Of a stretch of DNA of 64,000 bases, positions 45,637 through 56,944 are shown one piece after another. The DNA is from Tragulus kanchil (taxonomy: Eukaryota; Chordata; Mammalia; Artiodactyla; Tragulidae), in the NCBI GenBank assembly GCA_022376925.1, contig JAIOJX010000031.1:140014854-140078853 (forward strand), in the 5' to 3' direction. A model generated the notes under the pieces. The model searched no databases and was not told the origin of the DNA. It was given only the letters and a program-made list of their open reading frames with translations. Each line of letters opens with the position of its first letter. Position 1 is the stretch's first letter. Made by a program: the position numbers and the translations under genes.

Positions 45637-45822
45637 CACACAGAGAAAAAAAAGGAGGTCAGTAGGAACTTAAAAACACAGTGAAATGTGTAATTAAAGA
45701 AACATGAATTTTATTTCCCTGATTTCAGTTTCATTTTGATGTCCTCTGTCTTCCTTCGGAACCACATGCATCCTGAGAAGGAGCCAAAGAAAAGCCAAAC
45801 CACCACCAAACTCCACTCCTCT
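45637..45822. other. Unassigned DNA between LTR and SINE
   Basis: The minus frame here reads a hydrophobic stretch followed by a basic tail, but it starts in the SINE and has no acceptor, so it is not called. Confidence 0.4.
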
Positions 45823-46004
45823 GGGCTTCCCTGGTGGTCCAGTGGGTAAAGAGACCACCTTGCAGGGCAAGGGGCACTGGTTTTATCTCTGGCCCGGGAA
45901 GATCCCACATGCCATGGGACAGCTGGACCGGTGTGTCCAATTATAGGCCAGCGCTCTGGAATGCATGCACCCAGAGCCAGAGCTCTGCAATGAGAGAGGC
46001 CACT
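45823..46004 (+). mobile_element. SINE-X cut by the D18 junction
   Basis: Head and body up to 'gagagaggccact', then foreign sequence. The complete copy is at 46927-47177. Confidence 0.85.
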
Positions 46005-46238
46005 GGACCACCAGGGAAGTCCAGCCTTCTATATAGCACAGTGAAATTTTAAGTGGCAAAGCTTGTTTCCAATGCCCATCTTGCACCTCAATACACTGGT
46101 CTTCAAGCAAACACAACAATGAAGACCAAGCTAATCATAGCCCATGGATGCCCTCCCAACTCTATGTCTCTACTAAGAAAAAGTTTAAGTCAATATAACA
46201 TCTAAGTAAGATGCAGGGACATTGGCAGAAAGTCTCAT

Positions 46239-46734
46239 TGTCCGGGACCGCAGACCGACCATACTCTATAGCCTCTCACGCATGAATGCTGCAATGCGCC
46301 ACTTAAGATGGCGCCTAGCAGAGCCTCCCACGCATGAGCCCTGGCCGCACTTTACAGCCTCCAGCATAAGAGCATCGTCATGTTTTCACAAAGATGGCGC
46401 CTAGTGGATGTAGGGAGGTGTGGTTTAAGGCGTGTGCACATTGCTCTGATAGGCTGTTCCTAGTGTCCGTGCTCCGTGATCAGTGCATGCTTCCCTGCAT
46501 TGCTATGGTGTCTGAAGCACGTGCACATCTGACCTTTTACATGATTGGCTTATGAGTAGGTCCTTCCTGTTTCTGTATAGTATAACTACCTCCTTGTTTC
46601 TGCAATAGAACGAGACTTGATCAGACTCTTGTCTTGTCTCCGTTTCTCGTGTCTCTTGTCCTCTCAATTCCCACTCCCCCCCTTTCGGGCCTGCATTGAT
46701 GAATCTGCGCTGACGAAGCCCGCGGGTCGGGACA
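46239..46734 (+). mobile_element. Solo LTR, D18 duplicate
   Basis: Same length, same tctcat flanks and same neighbours as 45135-45630; it is the same insertion seen twice. Confidence 0.85.
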
Positions 46735-46926
46735 TCTCATCACACAGAGAAAAAAAAGGAGGTCAGTAGGAACTTAAAAACACAGTGAAATGTGTAATTA
46801 AAGAAACATGAATTTTATTTCCCTGATTTCAGTTTCATTTTGATGTCCTCTGTCTTCCTTCGGAACCACATGCATCCTGAGAAGGAGCCAAAGAAAAGCC
46901 AAACCACCACCAAACTCCACTCCTCT

Positions 46927-47177
46927 GGGCTTCCCTGGTGGTCCAGTGGGTAAAGAGACCACCTTGCAGGGCAAGGGGCACTGGTTTTATCTCTGGCCCG
47001 GGAAGATCCCACATGCCATGGGACAGCTGGACCGGTGTGTCCAATTATAGGCCAGCGCTCTGGAATGCATGCACCCAGAGCCAGAGCTCTGCAATGAGAG
47101 AGGCCACTGTGATGGAAGGTCCACACAGGCCAAAGAATAAACATAGATGAAAATAAATGAATAAAAAAATCAATAAA
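46927..47177 (+). mobile_element. SINE-X
   Basis: Complete head, 'ggaatgcatgcacccagagc', 'gccaaagaataaacatag' and TAAA/A tail, running directly into the next SINE. Confidence 0.85.
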
Positions 47178-47830
47178 AGGGCTTCCCTGGTAGCTCAGTG
47201 GTAAGGAGTTCGCCTGCTAATGCAGGAGACATGGGTTCGATCAGGGAAGATCCCACATGCTGCGGAGCTACTAAGCCTGTGAACCACAACTACTGAGCCT
47301 GTGCTCTAGAGCCTCTGAGCCAGGACTATGGAGCCCATGTGCCGCAACTACTGAAGTCCATGAGCCCTAGAGCCTGAGTTCCACAACAAGAGAAGTCACC
47401 ACAACAAGAAGTCTGTTCGGGGCTCCCCTGGTGGTCCAGTGGGTAAGGACACCACCTTGCAGTGCAAGGGGCGCCAGTTTGATCCCTGGCCTGGGAAGAT
47501 CCCATGTGCTGCAGAGAGGCTGGACCAATGTGTCCAATTACCGAGTCGGAGCTCTGGAGTGCATGCGCCCAGAGCCAGTGCTCTGCGACAACAGAGGCCA
47601 CCGCGGTGGGAGGCCCATGCGGGCCAGGGAACAGAGATGGATGAAAATAGATAAATAAAAGACCAATAGAAGTGGCCTGCTCACCCCCCTCCCTCCCCAG
47701 CCCGCTCCTCCCCCCACCCCAAAAGAAGCCTGCTCACCTCAACTAGAAAGGAGTCCCGACTCCCTGCAACTAGAGAAGAGCCTGTGACAGCAGTGAAAAC
47801 CCAAAATAGCCAAAAATAAATAAAAGAGGC
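47178..47830 (+). mobile_element. CHR-2-like SINE split by a SINE-X
   Basis: Left part 47178-47418 (head to 'caagaagtctgttc') and right part 47724-47830 ('gaagcctgctcacctc', 'actagagaagagcc', 'ccaaaaataaat'). The break is duplicated. Confidence 0.88.
47419..47723 (+). mobile_element. SINE-X, long subfamily, nested in CHR-2-like SINE
   Basis: Flanks agaag[t/c]ctg[t/c]tc at 47407-47418 and 47724-47735. 'ctctgcgacaacagaggcc' and C-rich extension (cacccccctccctcccc). Confidence 0.9.
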
Positions 47831-47837
47831 CAAAATT

Positions 47838-47840
47838 TTA

Positions 47841-47874
<34 letters not shown>

Positions 47875-47880
47875 TATTTA
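47838..47880. repeat. Poly-A followed by (TA)n
   Basis: An A-run and about 10 TA units after the CHR-2-like SINE tail. Confidence 0.8.
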
Positions 47881-47914
47881 AAGAAAGAAAAAAAAAAACC
47901 TTCACCCCTACTAA

Positions 47915-48735
47915 GACGGAGCTAATCCAAAGGAGAAGGCTTCTTAAAGATGTGAAAAAGCAAGCGCCCTCACGTAATGCTGGTGGGAGTGTAAAACGGT
48001 GCAGCCTCTTTGGAAAGCTCTTCAGCAGGTTCTAAACTGACCATACAACCCAGTTAGTCAAGCCACGTATTGAGCAGAACTGAAAAATATGTTCACACAA
48101 AGACTCAGATGTGAATGTTCACATGGGCATTATTCACAATAGTCAAAAAACAGAAACAATTTCAAAGTCCATCAACTGGCATAGGGATAAGAAGTAAAAC
48201 TGCAGTATATCCACACAGTGAAATATTATTTGGCCATAAAAAGGAAGTATTGAAAAATGTTACTCAGGAAGATCCCCTGGAAAAGGGCATGGCAACCCCC
48301 CCCCCAGTATTCTTGTCTGGAGAATCCCATGGACAGAGAAGCCAGGCGGGCTACAGTCCACAGGGTCGAAAAAGAGTCGGACATGACTGAGTGACTAACA
48401 CCCTCATTGTCGGTGATATATGGTACAACATGAATGGCCCTCAAAAAAATTTATGCTAAAGTAAAAGCCAGTCATGAAAGACTACATACCATATCATGAC
48501 TCCATTTATATGAACCATCCAGAAAATGTGAATCCATTGCAACAGAAACAAAATCCTTAGTGGACAGGGTGAAATGAGGAGTGACTGAAAATGGACATGG
48601 TATATTTTTGGTGTCACAGAAATGTTCTAAAATTGATTGTGGTGATAACTTACGGAGTTTACTAACAATTAAGAAATTTAAAATAAGTAGATTCTATGGT
48701 GTATAAATGATACCTCAATAAGCTATATTTTGAAA
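47915..48735 (+). mobile_element. L1M 3' end interrupted by a Bov-tA fragment
   Basis: 'ctggtgggagtgtaaaacgg', 'gtatatccacacagtgaaat', 'catgactccatttatatgaa' and 'gataacttacggagtttac' follow an old L1M 3' UTR. Repeated in part at about 49185-49831. Confidence 0.75.
48266..48402 (+). mobile_element. 5'-truncated Bov-tA/BovA monomer
   Basis: 'aggaagatcccctggaaaag', a C-run, 'gtattcttgtctggagaatc' and 'gagtcggacatgactgag'. Lacks the tRNA-like head. Duplicate about 49362-49498. Confidence 0.85.
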
Positions 48736-48885
48736 ATGAAATCAGATTTCTTGTTTGGAACAGGAGGGCCGGTTTGTCCAATTAAGTGCTCTGGCAGACG
48801 ATTTCCATAAACTAAATGGGCTCAGTTTACAACTCCTGGATTTTGCTCAGCATATAGTTAAAATTTGCATATAATAAACAGGCAA

Positions 48886-49127
48886 GGGCTTCCCTGGTGG
48901 TCCAGTGAGTAAAGAGTCCTCCTTGCAGTGCAAGGGGCGCTGGTTGGATCCCTGGCCTGGGAGAATCCCACCCACCGAGCGGCTGGACCGGTGTGTCTAA
49001 TTAGGAGCCAGCCCTCTGCAACGAGAGAGACCATTGCAATGATAGGCCTACCCAGGCCGAAGAATAAAAGTGGATAAAAAATAATAATAAAAAAAATAAA
49101 AGAGGCCAAATTTAAAAAAAAAAAAAA
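48886..49127 (+). mobile_element. SINE-X with internal deletion
   Basis: Head and B box present, but the block around the usual gcatgcgcccag is missing (gccagccctctgcaacg). Tail AATAATAAAAAA. Duplicate about 49982-50223. Confidence 0.85.
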
Positions 49128-50280
49128 GTGAAAATGGTAAGGATAATCTCCGCAACCTCTTTAGAAGTACAATGGAAAATACCTATGTTCACACAAAGAC
49201 TCAGATGTGAATGTTCACATGGGCATTATTCACAATAGTCAAAAAACAGAAACAATTTCAAAGTCCATCAACTGGCATAGGGATAAGAAGTAAAACTGCA
49301 GTATATCCACACAGTGAAATATTATTTGGCCATAAAAAGGAAGTATTGAAAAATGTTACTCAGGAAGATCCCCTGGAAAAGGGCATGGCAACCCCCCCCC
49401 CAGTATTCTTGTCTGGAGAATCCCATGGACAGAGAAGCCAGGCGGGCTACAGTCCACAGGGTCGAAAAAGAGTCGGACATGACTGAGTGACTAACACCCT
49501 CATTGTCGGTGATATATGGTACAACATGAATGGCCCTCAAAAAAATTTATGCTAAAGTAAAAGCCAGTCATGAAAGACTACATACCATATCATGACTCCA
49601 TTTATATGAACCATCCAGAAAATGTGAATCCATTGCAACAGAAACAAAATCCTTAGTGGACAGGGTGAAATGAGGAGTGACTGAAAATGGACATGGTATA
49701 TTTTTGGTGTCACAGAAATGTTCTAAAATTGATTGTGGTGATAACTTACGGAGTTTACTAACAATTAAGAAATTTAAAATAAGTAGATTCTATGGTGTAT
49801 AAATGATACCTCAATAAGCTATATTTTGAAAATGAAATCAGATTTCTTGTTTGGAACAGGAGGGCCGGTTTGTCCAATTAAGTGCTCTGGCAGACGATTT
49901 CCATAAACTAAATGGGCTCAGTTTACAACTCCTGGATTTTGCTCAGCATATAGTTAAAATTTGCATATAATAAACAGGCAAGGGCTTCCCTGGTGGTCCA
50001 GTGAGTAAAGAGTCCTCCTTGCAGTGCAAGGGGCGCTGGTTGGATCCCTGGCCTGGGAGAATCCCACCCACCGAGCGGCTGGACCGGTGTGTCTAATTAG
50101 GAGCCAGCCCTCTGCAACGAGAGAGACCATTGCAATGATAGGCCTACCCAGGCCGAAGAATAAAAGTGGATAAAAAATAATAATAAAAAAAATAAAAGAG
50201 GCCAAATTTAAAAAAAAAAAAAAGTGAAAATGGTAATGATATCCTCCGCAACCTCTTTAGAAGTACAATGGAAAATACCT

Positions 50281-50613
50281 GAGCTGTCAACTTAATAAGT
50301 GTGCAAGGAGGAAACAGCTTTTCCTCCATGAGCTTGGGGAAAGGGTGACTTTACCAGCCTAGCAAAAGGACACCTCATCCTAGGAGGTACTCGTTGCTCA
50401 GTCAAAAGCAAGTGCTGGGGATACCAGGAATTCTCAACCCCGGGGGCAGTATTTGAAAGCCAACAGGGCACTGTGGGTGGCCTCCTGTCTCATTTCTCCA
50501 CCACAAAAGAGCCAGAGCAGGAGGCATCTTCTTTGGCCTCTATCGTCTTGAAACTGGGACAAGATTGAAATACGAAGATGACTCGAAAGAGTAAATGTCA
50601 ACTTGGGGCTTTC
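50281..50613. other. Unassigned DNA
   Basis: No gene or repeat named. Confidence 0.4.
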
Positions 50614-50626
50614 AAGATCCACTTCC

Positions 50627-50884
50627 GGGGCTTCCCTAGTGGTCCAGTGCGTAAGGACAGCGCCTTGCGGTGCAACGGGCGCCGGTTGGATCCCTGGCCT
50701 GGGAAGATCCCAGGTGCAGCGGAGTGGCTGGACAGGTGTGTCCAATAGAGCTGGTGCTCTGCAACGAGAGAGGCCAGTGCAATAGGAGGCCCACACAGGC
50801 CAAAGAACAAAGATGGATGAAAACAAATAAATGAAAGACCAATAAAAGAGGCCAAAATTAAAAAAAAAAAAATCTTAAAAAAAA
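50627..50884 (+). mobile_element. SINE-X with target-site duplication
   Basis: Flanks a[g/a]atccacttcc at about 50616-50626 and 50885-50895. Internal loss between 'ccaatagagctggtgctctg' and the head region shortens the body. Confidence 0.88.
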
Positions 50885-50895
50885 AATCCACTTCC

Positions 50896-51864
50896 TTCAA
50901 GAGTAATCTTGACCTAACTGATTTTCCTCAGGCCCTGAGCTCCCAAACGAGACCAGCCCTGCTAACCCTGCTATCCTTGTTCAGATGCCTCTTTCAGACG
51001 AGAGCAGAACGGTCTTGATCGCTCCTACACACCCAGCCTAGCCAACGCTGGCTTCAGACCCCACTCAGACACCAATCTAGATGCGAAGGATACAAGATGA
51101 ACAAACATAAGAGCACTAGCCTGGGAAAAATTATTAACAAACATTAAGCAGTCAAAAGAGTTATTAAATTACAGAAGCAACATCACAACTGTGCGTAGCC
51201 AGCAAGGATGTGGAGGCCGGAGGCTAATGGTGCAACAGGAGGATACCAATGCCTGAAAACTTTATCCATATGAACTGCTTTAAATATCAAAATATCCTAC
51301 CGGTAAGTTCTGTTACTAACCCATTTTAAGGAAGATAAAACGGAGGCACAGAGAGGTTCTGGAACTCAGCGGAGGTCACACAGCTCAAGGGATCTACCCA
51401 GATGCCTAACTACCCTGACTCCAGAAAGAAGCCCGGTGTCCTCGCCAAATTTGCTGTCTCAGTAAATGTGGGAGGAAGGAAGGAAAGGACGCAGCCACAG
51501 CAGATTAGCAGGAGTTCTGTTAAATACTTAAAGGGGCAGCGGGCTAAGGAAAGGCTGATCCAGACAGCCCCGGCCTGCACCAAGCAAGGACTTGCCAAGA
51601 CAGGAGGGAAAGGGGACTTGCTAGAGTGTAAAAGGAGGCAGGAGGGACCCTGAGTGGCTGCTGGAGCTGCCAAATTCTCTCCACCCCCAACTAGCCACTT
51701 CCCAGATGGGGAAACTGAGGCCTCCAAGGAGCGGAAAACCGAGATTCTGAGGCACTAGCTCCGCCTGGGCCTCCCTGAGCTTCTATCCTCGAGGTCACTT
51801 GGGGCACTGGAACTGGGCTGCAGCGAGGCCAGACCAGACCCGCCTGTCCTTGGAGACAGCTTAC
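50896..51864. other. Mostly unassigned DNA with short MIR/L2-like traces
   Basis: 'ggcacagagaggttctgg' and 'gaggtcacacagctcaag' (about 51346-51390) match the antisense MIR/L2 phrase; 'gatggggaaactgaggcc' at about 51705 is similar. A minus frame of 105 codons (51410-51727) has no recognised domain. Confidence 0.4.
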
Positions 51865-52093
51865 CTGGCCGCACAGTGTTCCCACAGCGCCCTTCCTGCA
51901 GCTTCTCCCGTTCCTCCTTGTCCGCCTGCCTTTGGCCCCGCCCAGAGGCCCCGCCCCTAGGGGCGGAGGCACCTCCCGGAGGCCCCGCCCACGGGATTTA
52001 CCTGGCCAGCAAAGCTGCCAACAGCGCCCCTGTCCGCGGGGAGGCGCAGATCCCGCACAGCTTTGTCCACAGCTCGTTTCCACTTCTCGCGAG
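51850..52093 (-). promoter_or_regulatory. CpG island with GC boxes: candidate promoter and 5' exon
   Basis: CpG-dense, TATA-less. GC boxes ggccccgccc and ggggcgg cluster at 51934-51990. On the minus strand actcgcgagaag at 52083-52094 is 9 of 10 for the TCTCGCGAGA core-promoter motif. Two minus-strand donors follow, ccag/gtaaat (exon end 52002) and ccag/gtaagc (exon end 51865). No ATG lies between motif and donors, so any exon would be 5' non-coding. The gene is not identified. Duplicate about 52994-53238. Confidence 0.5.
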
Positions 52094-52195
52094 TTTTTCT
52101 CTTTCCTCTTCTTGTTACTTCTTCCTTTCCCTATATCTCTGTCACTCCTTTCCCTTCTCTCCCTTTCTTTTGTTTCCTTTGTCTTTCATTTTTTT
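52094..52195 (+). repeat. Pyrimidine-rich tract
   Basis: About 100 bases almost entirely C and T next to the CpG island. It appears three times because of D20 and D21. Confidence 0.75.
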
Positions 52196-53158
52196 CAACC
52201 AAAGAGCCGCTGTTTCATTCAGAAAGTATCTGTGTGCCAGAAACTCGTCAAGACATTGAGGGATATACTGCAGAAAAGACAAAATGTATTCTAGTAGATG
52301 CACGGCTTTTAATCATTTTACCAACATCACAACTGTGCGTAGCCAGCAAGGATGTGGAGGCCGGAGGCTAATGGTGCAACAGGAGGATACCAATGCCTGA
52401 AAACTTTATCCATATGAACTGCTTTAAATATCAAAATATCCTACCGGTAAGTTCTGTTACTAACCCATTTTAAGGAAGATAAAACGGAGGCACAGAGAGG
52501 TTCTGGAACTCAGCGGAGGTCACACAGCTCAAGGGATCTACCCAGATGCCTAACTACCCTGACTCCAGAAAGAAGCCCGGTGTCCTCGCCAAATTTGCTG
52601 TCTCAGTAAATGTGGGAGGAAGGAAGGAAAGGACGCAGCCACAGCAGATTAGCAGGAGTTCTGTTAAATACTTAAAGGGGCAGCGGGCTAAGGAAAGGCT
52701 GATCCAGACAGCCCCGGCCTGCACCAAGCAAGGACTTGCCAAGACAGGAGGGAAAGGGGACTTGCTAGAGTGTAAAAGGAGGCAGGAGGGACCCTGAGTG
52801 GCTGCTGGAGCTGCCAAATTCTCTCCACCCCCAACTAGCCACTTCCCAGATGGGGAAACTGAGGCCTCCAAGGAGCGGAAAACCGAGATTCTGAGGCACT
52901 AGCTCCGCCTGGGCCTCCCTGAGCTTCTATCCTCGAGGTCACTTGGGGCACTGGAACTGGGCTGCAGCGAGGCCAGACCAGACCCGCCTGTCCTTGGAGA
53001 CAGCTTACCTGGCCGCACAGTGTTCCCACAGCGCCCTTCCTGCAGCTTCTCCCGTTCCTCCTTGTCCGCCTGCCTTTGGCCCCGCCCAGAGGCCCCGCCC
53101 CTAGGGGCGGAGGCACCTCCCGGAGGCCCCGCCCACGGGATTTACCTGGCCAGCAAAG

Positions 53159-55435
53159 CTGCCAACAGCGCCCCTGTCCGCGGGGAGGCGCAGATCCCGC
53201 ACAGCTTTGTCCACAGCTCGTTTCCACTTCTCGCGAGTTTTTCTCTTTCCTCTTCTTGTTACTTCTTCCTTTCCCTATATCTCTGTCACTCCTTTCCCTT
53301 CTCTCCCTTTCTTTTGTTTCCTTTGTCTTTCATTTTTTTCAACCAAAGAGCCGCTGTTTCATTCAGAAAGTATCTGTGTGCCAGAAACTCGTCAAGACAT
53401 TGAGGGATATACTGCAGAAAAGACAAAATGTATTCTAGTAGATGCAGACGGCTTTTAATCATTTTTACCACCTCCTACAGTTGCAATACATTTTACATCA
53501 CTTTCTAGTAAACACAGACACATACACATGCACGTATATGAAACGGAAACTCAGTTCACAAAACGGTCCTTACCTTGCAGACTATGAGCATCTCCAAAGA
53601 TGACCAGGAAACCTGCTATCAAGCAAAGCTAATTTTGCTAAACTTGCTGCAGTTATGGAGAATACCACCTCCACAATCTGAGTAGGAGAGGTGAGGAAAG
53701 GAAATTTATAGGGTTGGGGTCTGGACTTAGGTAGTTCAAAGCAGGTCTTTCCAGAAAGGAATCAATTGTAATTAGGCAAATGCCACGACATAGTATTTTA
53801 GGATTGGTGAACACAGCAAAGCAAAGATCTTAAAGCAAGTTAAATAAGTAAAACTGCTGTTCAGTAGGCAAGCTGTTTTCCCAGACAACCAACCCTGATG
53901 GAGATCCTGGTGGGAGAGTCCATCTAGCAAATCCTCCAGATAAATAGGCTTGGATGAAATCCCTAGTATTCATTGGTTTACAGCCTTTCTTAACTGGGCA
54001 CAGATTCATTTTTTCTGTAGTCTATAGGTCAAAGCAAGAGTAGAGAGCACCCAGATGGATGAGTATGAGATGCAGACAGACCTCTTGATGTAGGAACGTC
54101 AAAGAATTGGTGACCATCTTAAATGCCCCCTACTCAGGTTATTTAGAAAAGAAGGAATTCTTTCTTCTGAGCTAAAGAAAAAAGAGGGATCTGATAGACT
54201 GTGTGGCTTGCTTGGGCATTGCAGTTAAACGTTCTTCCACGAACACCTAAATGTGAGTTTTGGTCCACTTTCTAGTGCCAACTTTAGTCTCAAAGACTTT
54301 CTTCTGCCAACAGCGCCCTGTCCGCGGGAGGCGCAGATCCCACAGCTTTGTCCACAGCTCGTTTCCACTTCTCGCGAGTTTTTCTCTTTCCTCTTCTTGT
54401 TACTTCTTCCTTTCCCTATATCTCTGTCACTCCTTTCCCTTCTCTCCCTTTCTTTTGTTTCCTTTGTCTTTCATTTTTTTCAACCAAAGAGCCGCTGTTT
54501 CATTCAGAAAGTATCTGTGTGCCAGAAACTCGTCAAGACATTGAGGGATATACTGCAGAAAAGACAAAATGTATTCTAGTAGATGCAGACGGCTTTTAAT
54601 CATTTTTACCACCTCCTACAGTTGCAATACATTTTACATCACTTTCTAGTAAACACAGACACATACACATGCACGTATATGAAACGGAAACTCAGTTCAC
54701 AAAACGGTCCTTACCTTGCAGACTATGAGCATCTCCAAAGATGACCAGGAAACCTGCTATCAAGCAAAGCTAATTTTGCTAAACTTGCTGCAGTTATGGA
54801 GAATACCACCTCCACAATCTGAGTAGGAGAGGTGAGGAAAGGAAATTTATAGGGTTGGGGTCTGGACTTAGGTAGTTCAAAGCAGGTCTTTCCAGAAAGG
54901 AATCAATTGTAATTAGGCAAATGCCACGACATAGTATTTTAGGATTGGTGAACACAGCAAAGCAAAGATCTTAAAGCAAGTTAAATAAGTAAAACTGCTG
55001 TTCAGTAGGCAAGCTGTTTTCCCAGACAACCAACCCTGATGGAGATCCTGGTGGAGAGTCCATCTAGCAAATCCTCCAGATAAATAGGCTTGGATGAAAT
55101 CCCTAGTATTCATTGGTTTACAGCCTTTCTTAACTGGGCACAGATTCATTTTTTCTGTAGTCTATAGGTCAAAGCAAGAGTAGAGAGCACCCAGATGGAT
55201 GAGTATGAGATGCAGACAGACCTCTTGATGTAGGAACGTCAAAGAATTGGTGACCATCTTAAATGCCCCCTACTCAGGTTATTTAGAAAAGAAGGAATTC
55301 TTTCTTCTGAGCTAAAGAAAAAAGAGGGATCTGATAGACTGTGTGGCTTGCTTGGGCATTGCAGTTAAACGTTCTTCCACGAACACCTAAATGTGAGTTT
55401 TGGTCCACTTTCTAGTGCCAACTTTAGTCTCAAAG
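53159..55435. repeat. Direct duplication pair D21 (offset about 1140-1145 bp)
   Basis: Left unit about 53159-54295, right unit about 54304-55435. Right-unit start errors: cgccctgtccgcgggagg against cgcccctgtccgcggggagg, and atcccacagc against atcccgcacagc. Confidence 0.92.
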
Positions 55436-55824
55436 TTGGACTTAGTGGCCCTGAACAGTTTTTCCCTTTCTGTGAATCACATCAGACAGTGAATCAGGCT
55501 GGTGTTGCTCAGGTCTATTGTTGTATCGACGTTCAAAGACATCATTAGTTTTTTTATTTAAAAATCCTTGTTCTTGTCTCTGAGAGAGGTGTTTTACTTG
55601 TCTGGGCTATGGAGTGGGGAATAACGGGGAGTGGCCAGCCTACAAAGCAACATGAAATATACATAGCAATCAGAGGTGTTTCTTTCTTTTTGCGGGGCGG
55701 GTAGGGGAGTAGCTATTGGCTATTGAGCGAGCTACTTGTAACTAATAATATCATATCCAGAAATTACTCCCCATAAAACTCATAAACCTAGGGAAAAAAG
55801 GTTAACATAAAAGCAATTATTTGG
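53471..55824. other. Unassigned DNA, partly duplicated
   Basis: Between the CpG-island copies and the next SINE I recognise no repeat family or exon. Collapsing D21 leaves about 1.3 kb. Confidence 0.4.
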
Positions 55825-56047
55825 GGCTTCCCAGCTGGCTCAGTGGTAAAGAAACCACCTGACAAGGAAGGAAACACGAGTTATATCCCTGGTCCAGGAA
55901 GATTCCACATGCCACAGAGCAACTAAGTTTGTGTGCCCTAACTACTAAGCCTGTGCTCTAGAGCCCGGGAATCGCAACTACTGAGCCCAGGTGCTGCAAT
56001 TACTGAAGCCTGTGTGCTCCAGAGTCCATGCTTTACAACAGGAGATT
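55825..56047 (+). mobile_element. CHR-2-like SINE, 3'-truncated
   Basis: Head gggcttcccagctggctcag, 'gtgctctagagcccggg', 'caactactgagcccagg', ending near 'tttacaacaggaga'; no tail. Confidence 0.8.
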
Positions 56048-56049
56048 CT

Positions 56050-56207
56050 ATGTTTTCAACTCCCCTAGGTACTTCATATAAGTGGAATCATACAATGTTT
56101 GCCCTTTTGTAACTGGCTTATTTGACTTAGCATAATATCCTCAAGGCTGATCCCTGTTTTAGCATGTGTCAGAATTTCCTTCTTTTTAAGGCTAAATAAT
56201 ACTCCAC
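56050..56207 (-). mobile_element. L1M fragment, reverse orientation
   Basis: 'catataagtggaatcataca', 'gtaactggcttatttgac' and 'ggctaaataatactccac' are antisense L1M 3' sequence. Confidence 0.75.
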
Positions 56208-56595
56208 TGTGATATAGGCTGAATATTCATGTTCCTCCCGAACTCATATACTGAAGCTCTGACTCCCATTGTGGGCATATTTGGAGAAAGACCCTTTGAA
56301 GAGGTAAATGAGGTTAAACGAGGTCATAAGGGTAGAGCCCTGTTCCTATAGAATTAGTGTCCTTATGAGAAGAGACATCAGAGAGTCCTCCCTCCCTCCC
56401 TCCCTCCCTCCCTCTCTCTCTCTCATACCTCCACCTACCCACCTTCCTATGACTGCCACTCAGCAAATACACACCTGTGCTCACACGCACACACAGGCAC
56501 AGCCATGGGAAGACCCAGTGATAAGCAGGTGTCTGCAATTCAATCAGAGAACTCTCACCTGGCACTGAATCAGCTGGAGCCTTGATCAGCCCTGT
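56208..56595 (+). mobile_element. MaLR-type LTR containing a (CCCT)n/(CT)n microsatellite
   Basis: 'gatataggctgaatattcat', 'catatactgaagctctgac', 'taaacgaggtcataaggg' and 'gtccttatgagaagagac' match MST/MLT1-like LTRs. It is interrupted at 56387-56424 by CCCT then CT repeats; the 3' part is weak. Duplicate about 57292-57680. Confidence 0.65.
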
Positions 56596-56687
56596 AGGTC
56601 AGCGTAAGAGCAGAGTCATCAGACCAGTATCCAGTCTCTTGCCTTGGAACTTCCTCTTATAGACTCCCAGTAAAAAGTGAGGAGAAT

Positions 56688-56944
56688 AGGGCTTCCCTGG
56701 TGGCCCAGTGGGTAAGGACACCGCCTTGCAGTGCAAGAGGCACCGGTTTGATCCCTGGCCTGGGAAGATCCCACATGCTGCTGAGCGGCTGAACCGGTGT
56801 GTCCCATTAAGAGCCGGAGCTCTGGAGCGCATGCGCCCAGAGCCAGTGCTCTACAACGAGAGAGGCCACTGCGGTGGGAGGCCAGGAAATGGAGATGGAC
56901 GAAAACAGGTAAGTGAAAGACCAATACAAGTGGCCAAAAGAAAC
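56688..56944 (+). mobile_element. SINE-X with target-site duplication
   Basis: Flanks aagtgaggaga at 56675-56685 and 56945-56955. 'gagcgcatgcgcccagagcc', short tail without a long A-run. Duplicate about 57772-58028. Confidence 0.9.

Larger units (their letters stand above)
44897..47108. repeat. Direct duplication pair D18 (offset 1104 bp)
   Basis: Left unit about 44897-46004, right unit about 46001-47108. The join uses the shared string ccactgg: the left unit's SINE-X body jumps into an inverted CHR-1-like head. Confidence 0.92.
48089..50280. repeat. Direct duplication pair D19 (offset 1096 bp)
   Basis: Left unit about 48089-49184, right unit about 49185-50280. Edge disagreement: ggtaaggataatctccgc near 49137 against ggtaatgatatcctccgc near 50233. 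Confidence 0.92.
51178..53470. repeat. Direct duplication pair D20 (offset about 1144-1147 bp)
   Basis: Left unit about 51178-52323, right unit about 52322-53470. The left edge has lost bases (gatgcacggc against gatgcagacggc, catttta against cattttta). Confidence 0.92.

Noticed and set aside
45711..45908. Minus-strand frame with a hydrophobic stretch and basic tail near the LTR
   Set aside because: It begins inside a SINE-X and has no acceptor or conserved motif; the membrane-like look comes from a short run of codons.
45135..46734. Two LTRs of one provirus at 45135 and 46239
   Set aside because: The space between them has no gag, pol or env, and each copy has its own identical tctcat flanks and identical outside sequence, so it is one solo LTR duplicated with its surroundings.
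51691..52083. 130-codon minus frame through the CpG island
   Set aside because: It starts with GTG, not ATG, and runs across both strong splice donors; GC-rich DNA has few stops.
3119..56944. tRNA genes suggested by B-box-like ggttcgatccc strings
   Set aside because: These are tRNA-derived SINE heads; no cloverleaf with paired acceptor stem and CCA-compatible end is seen.
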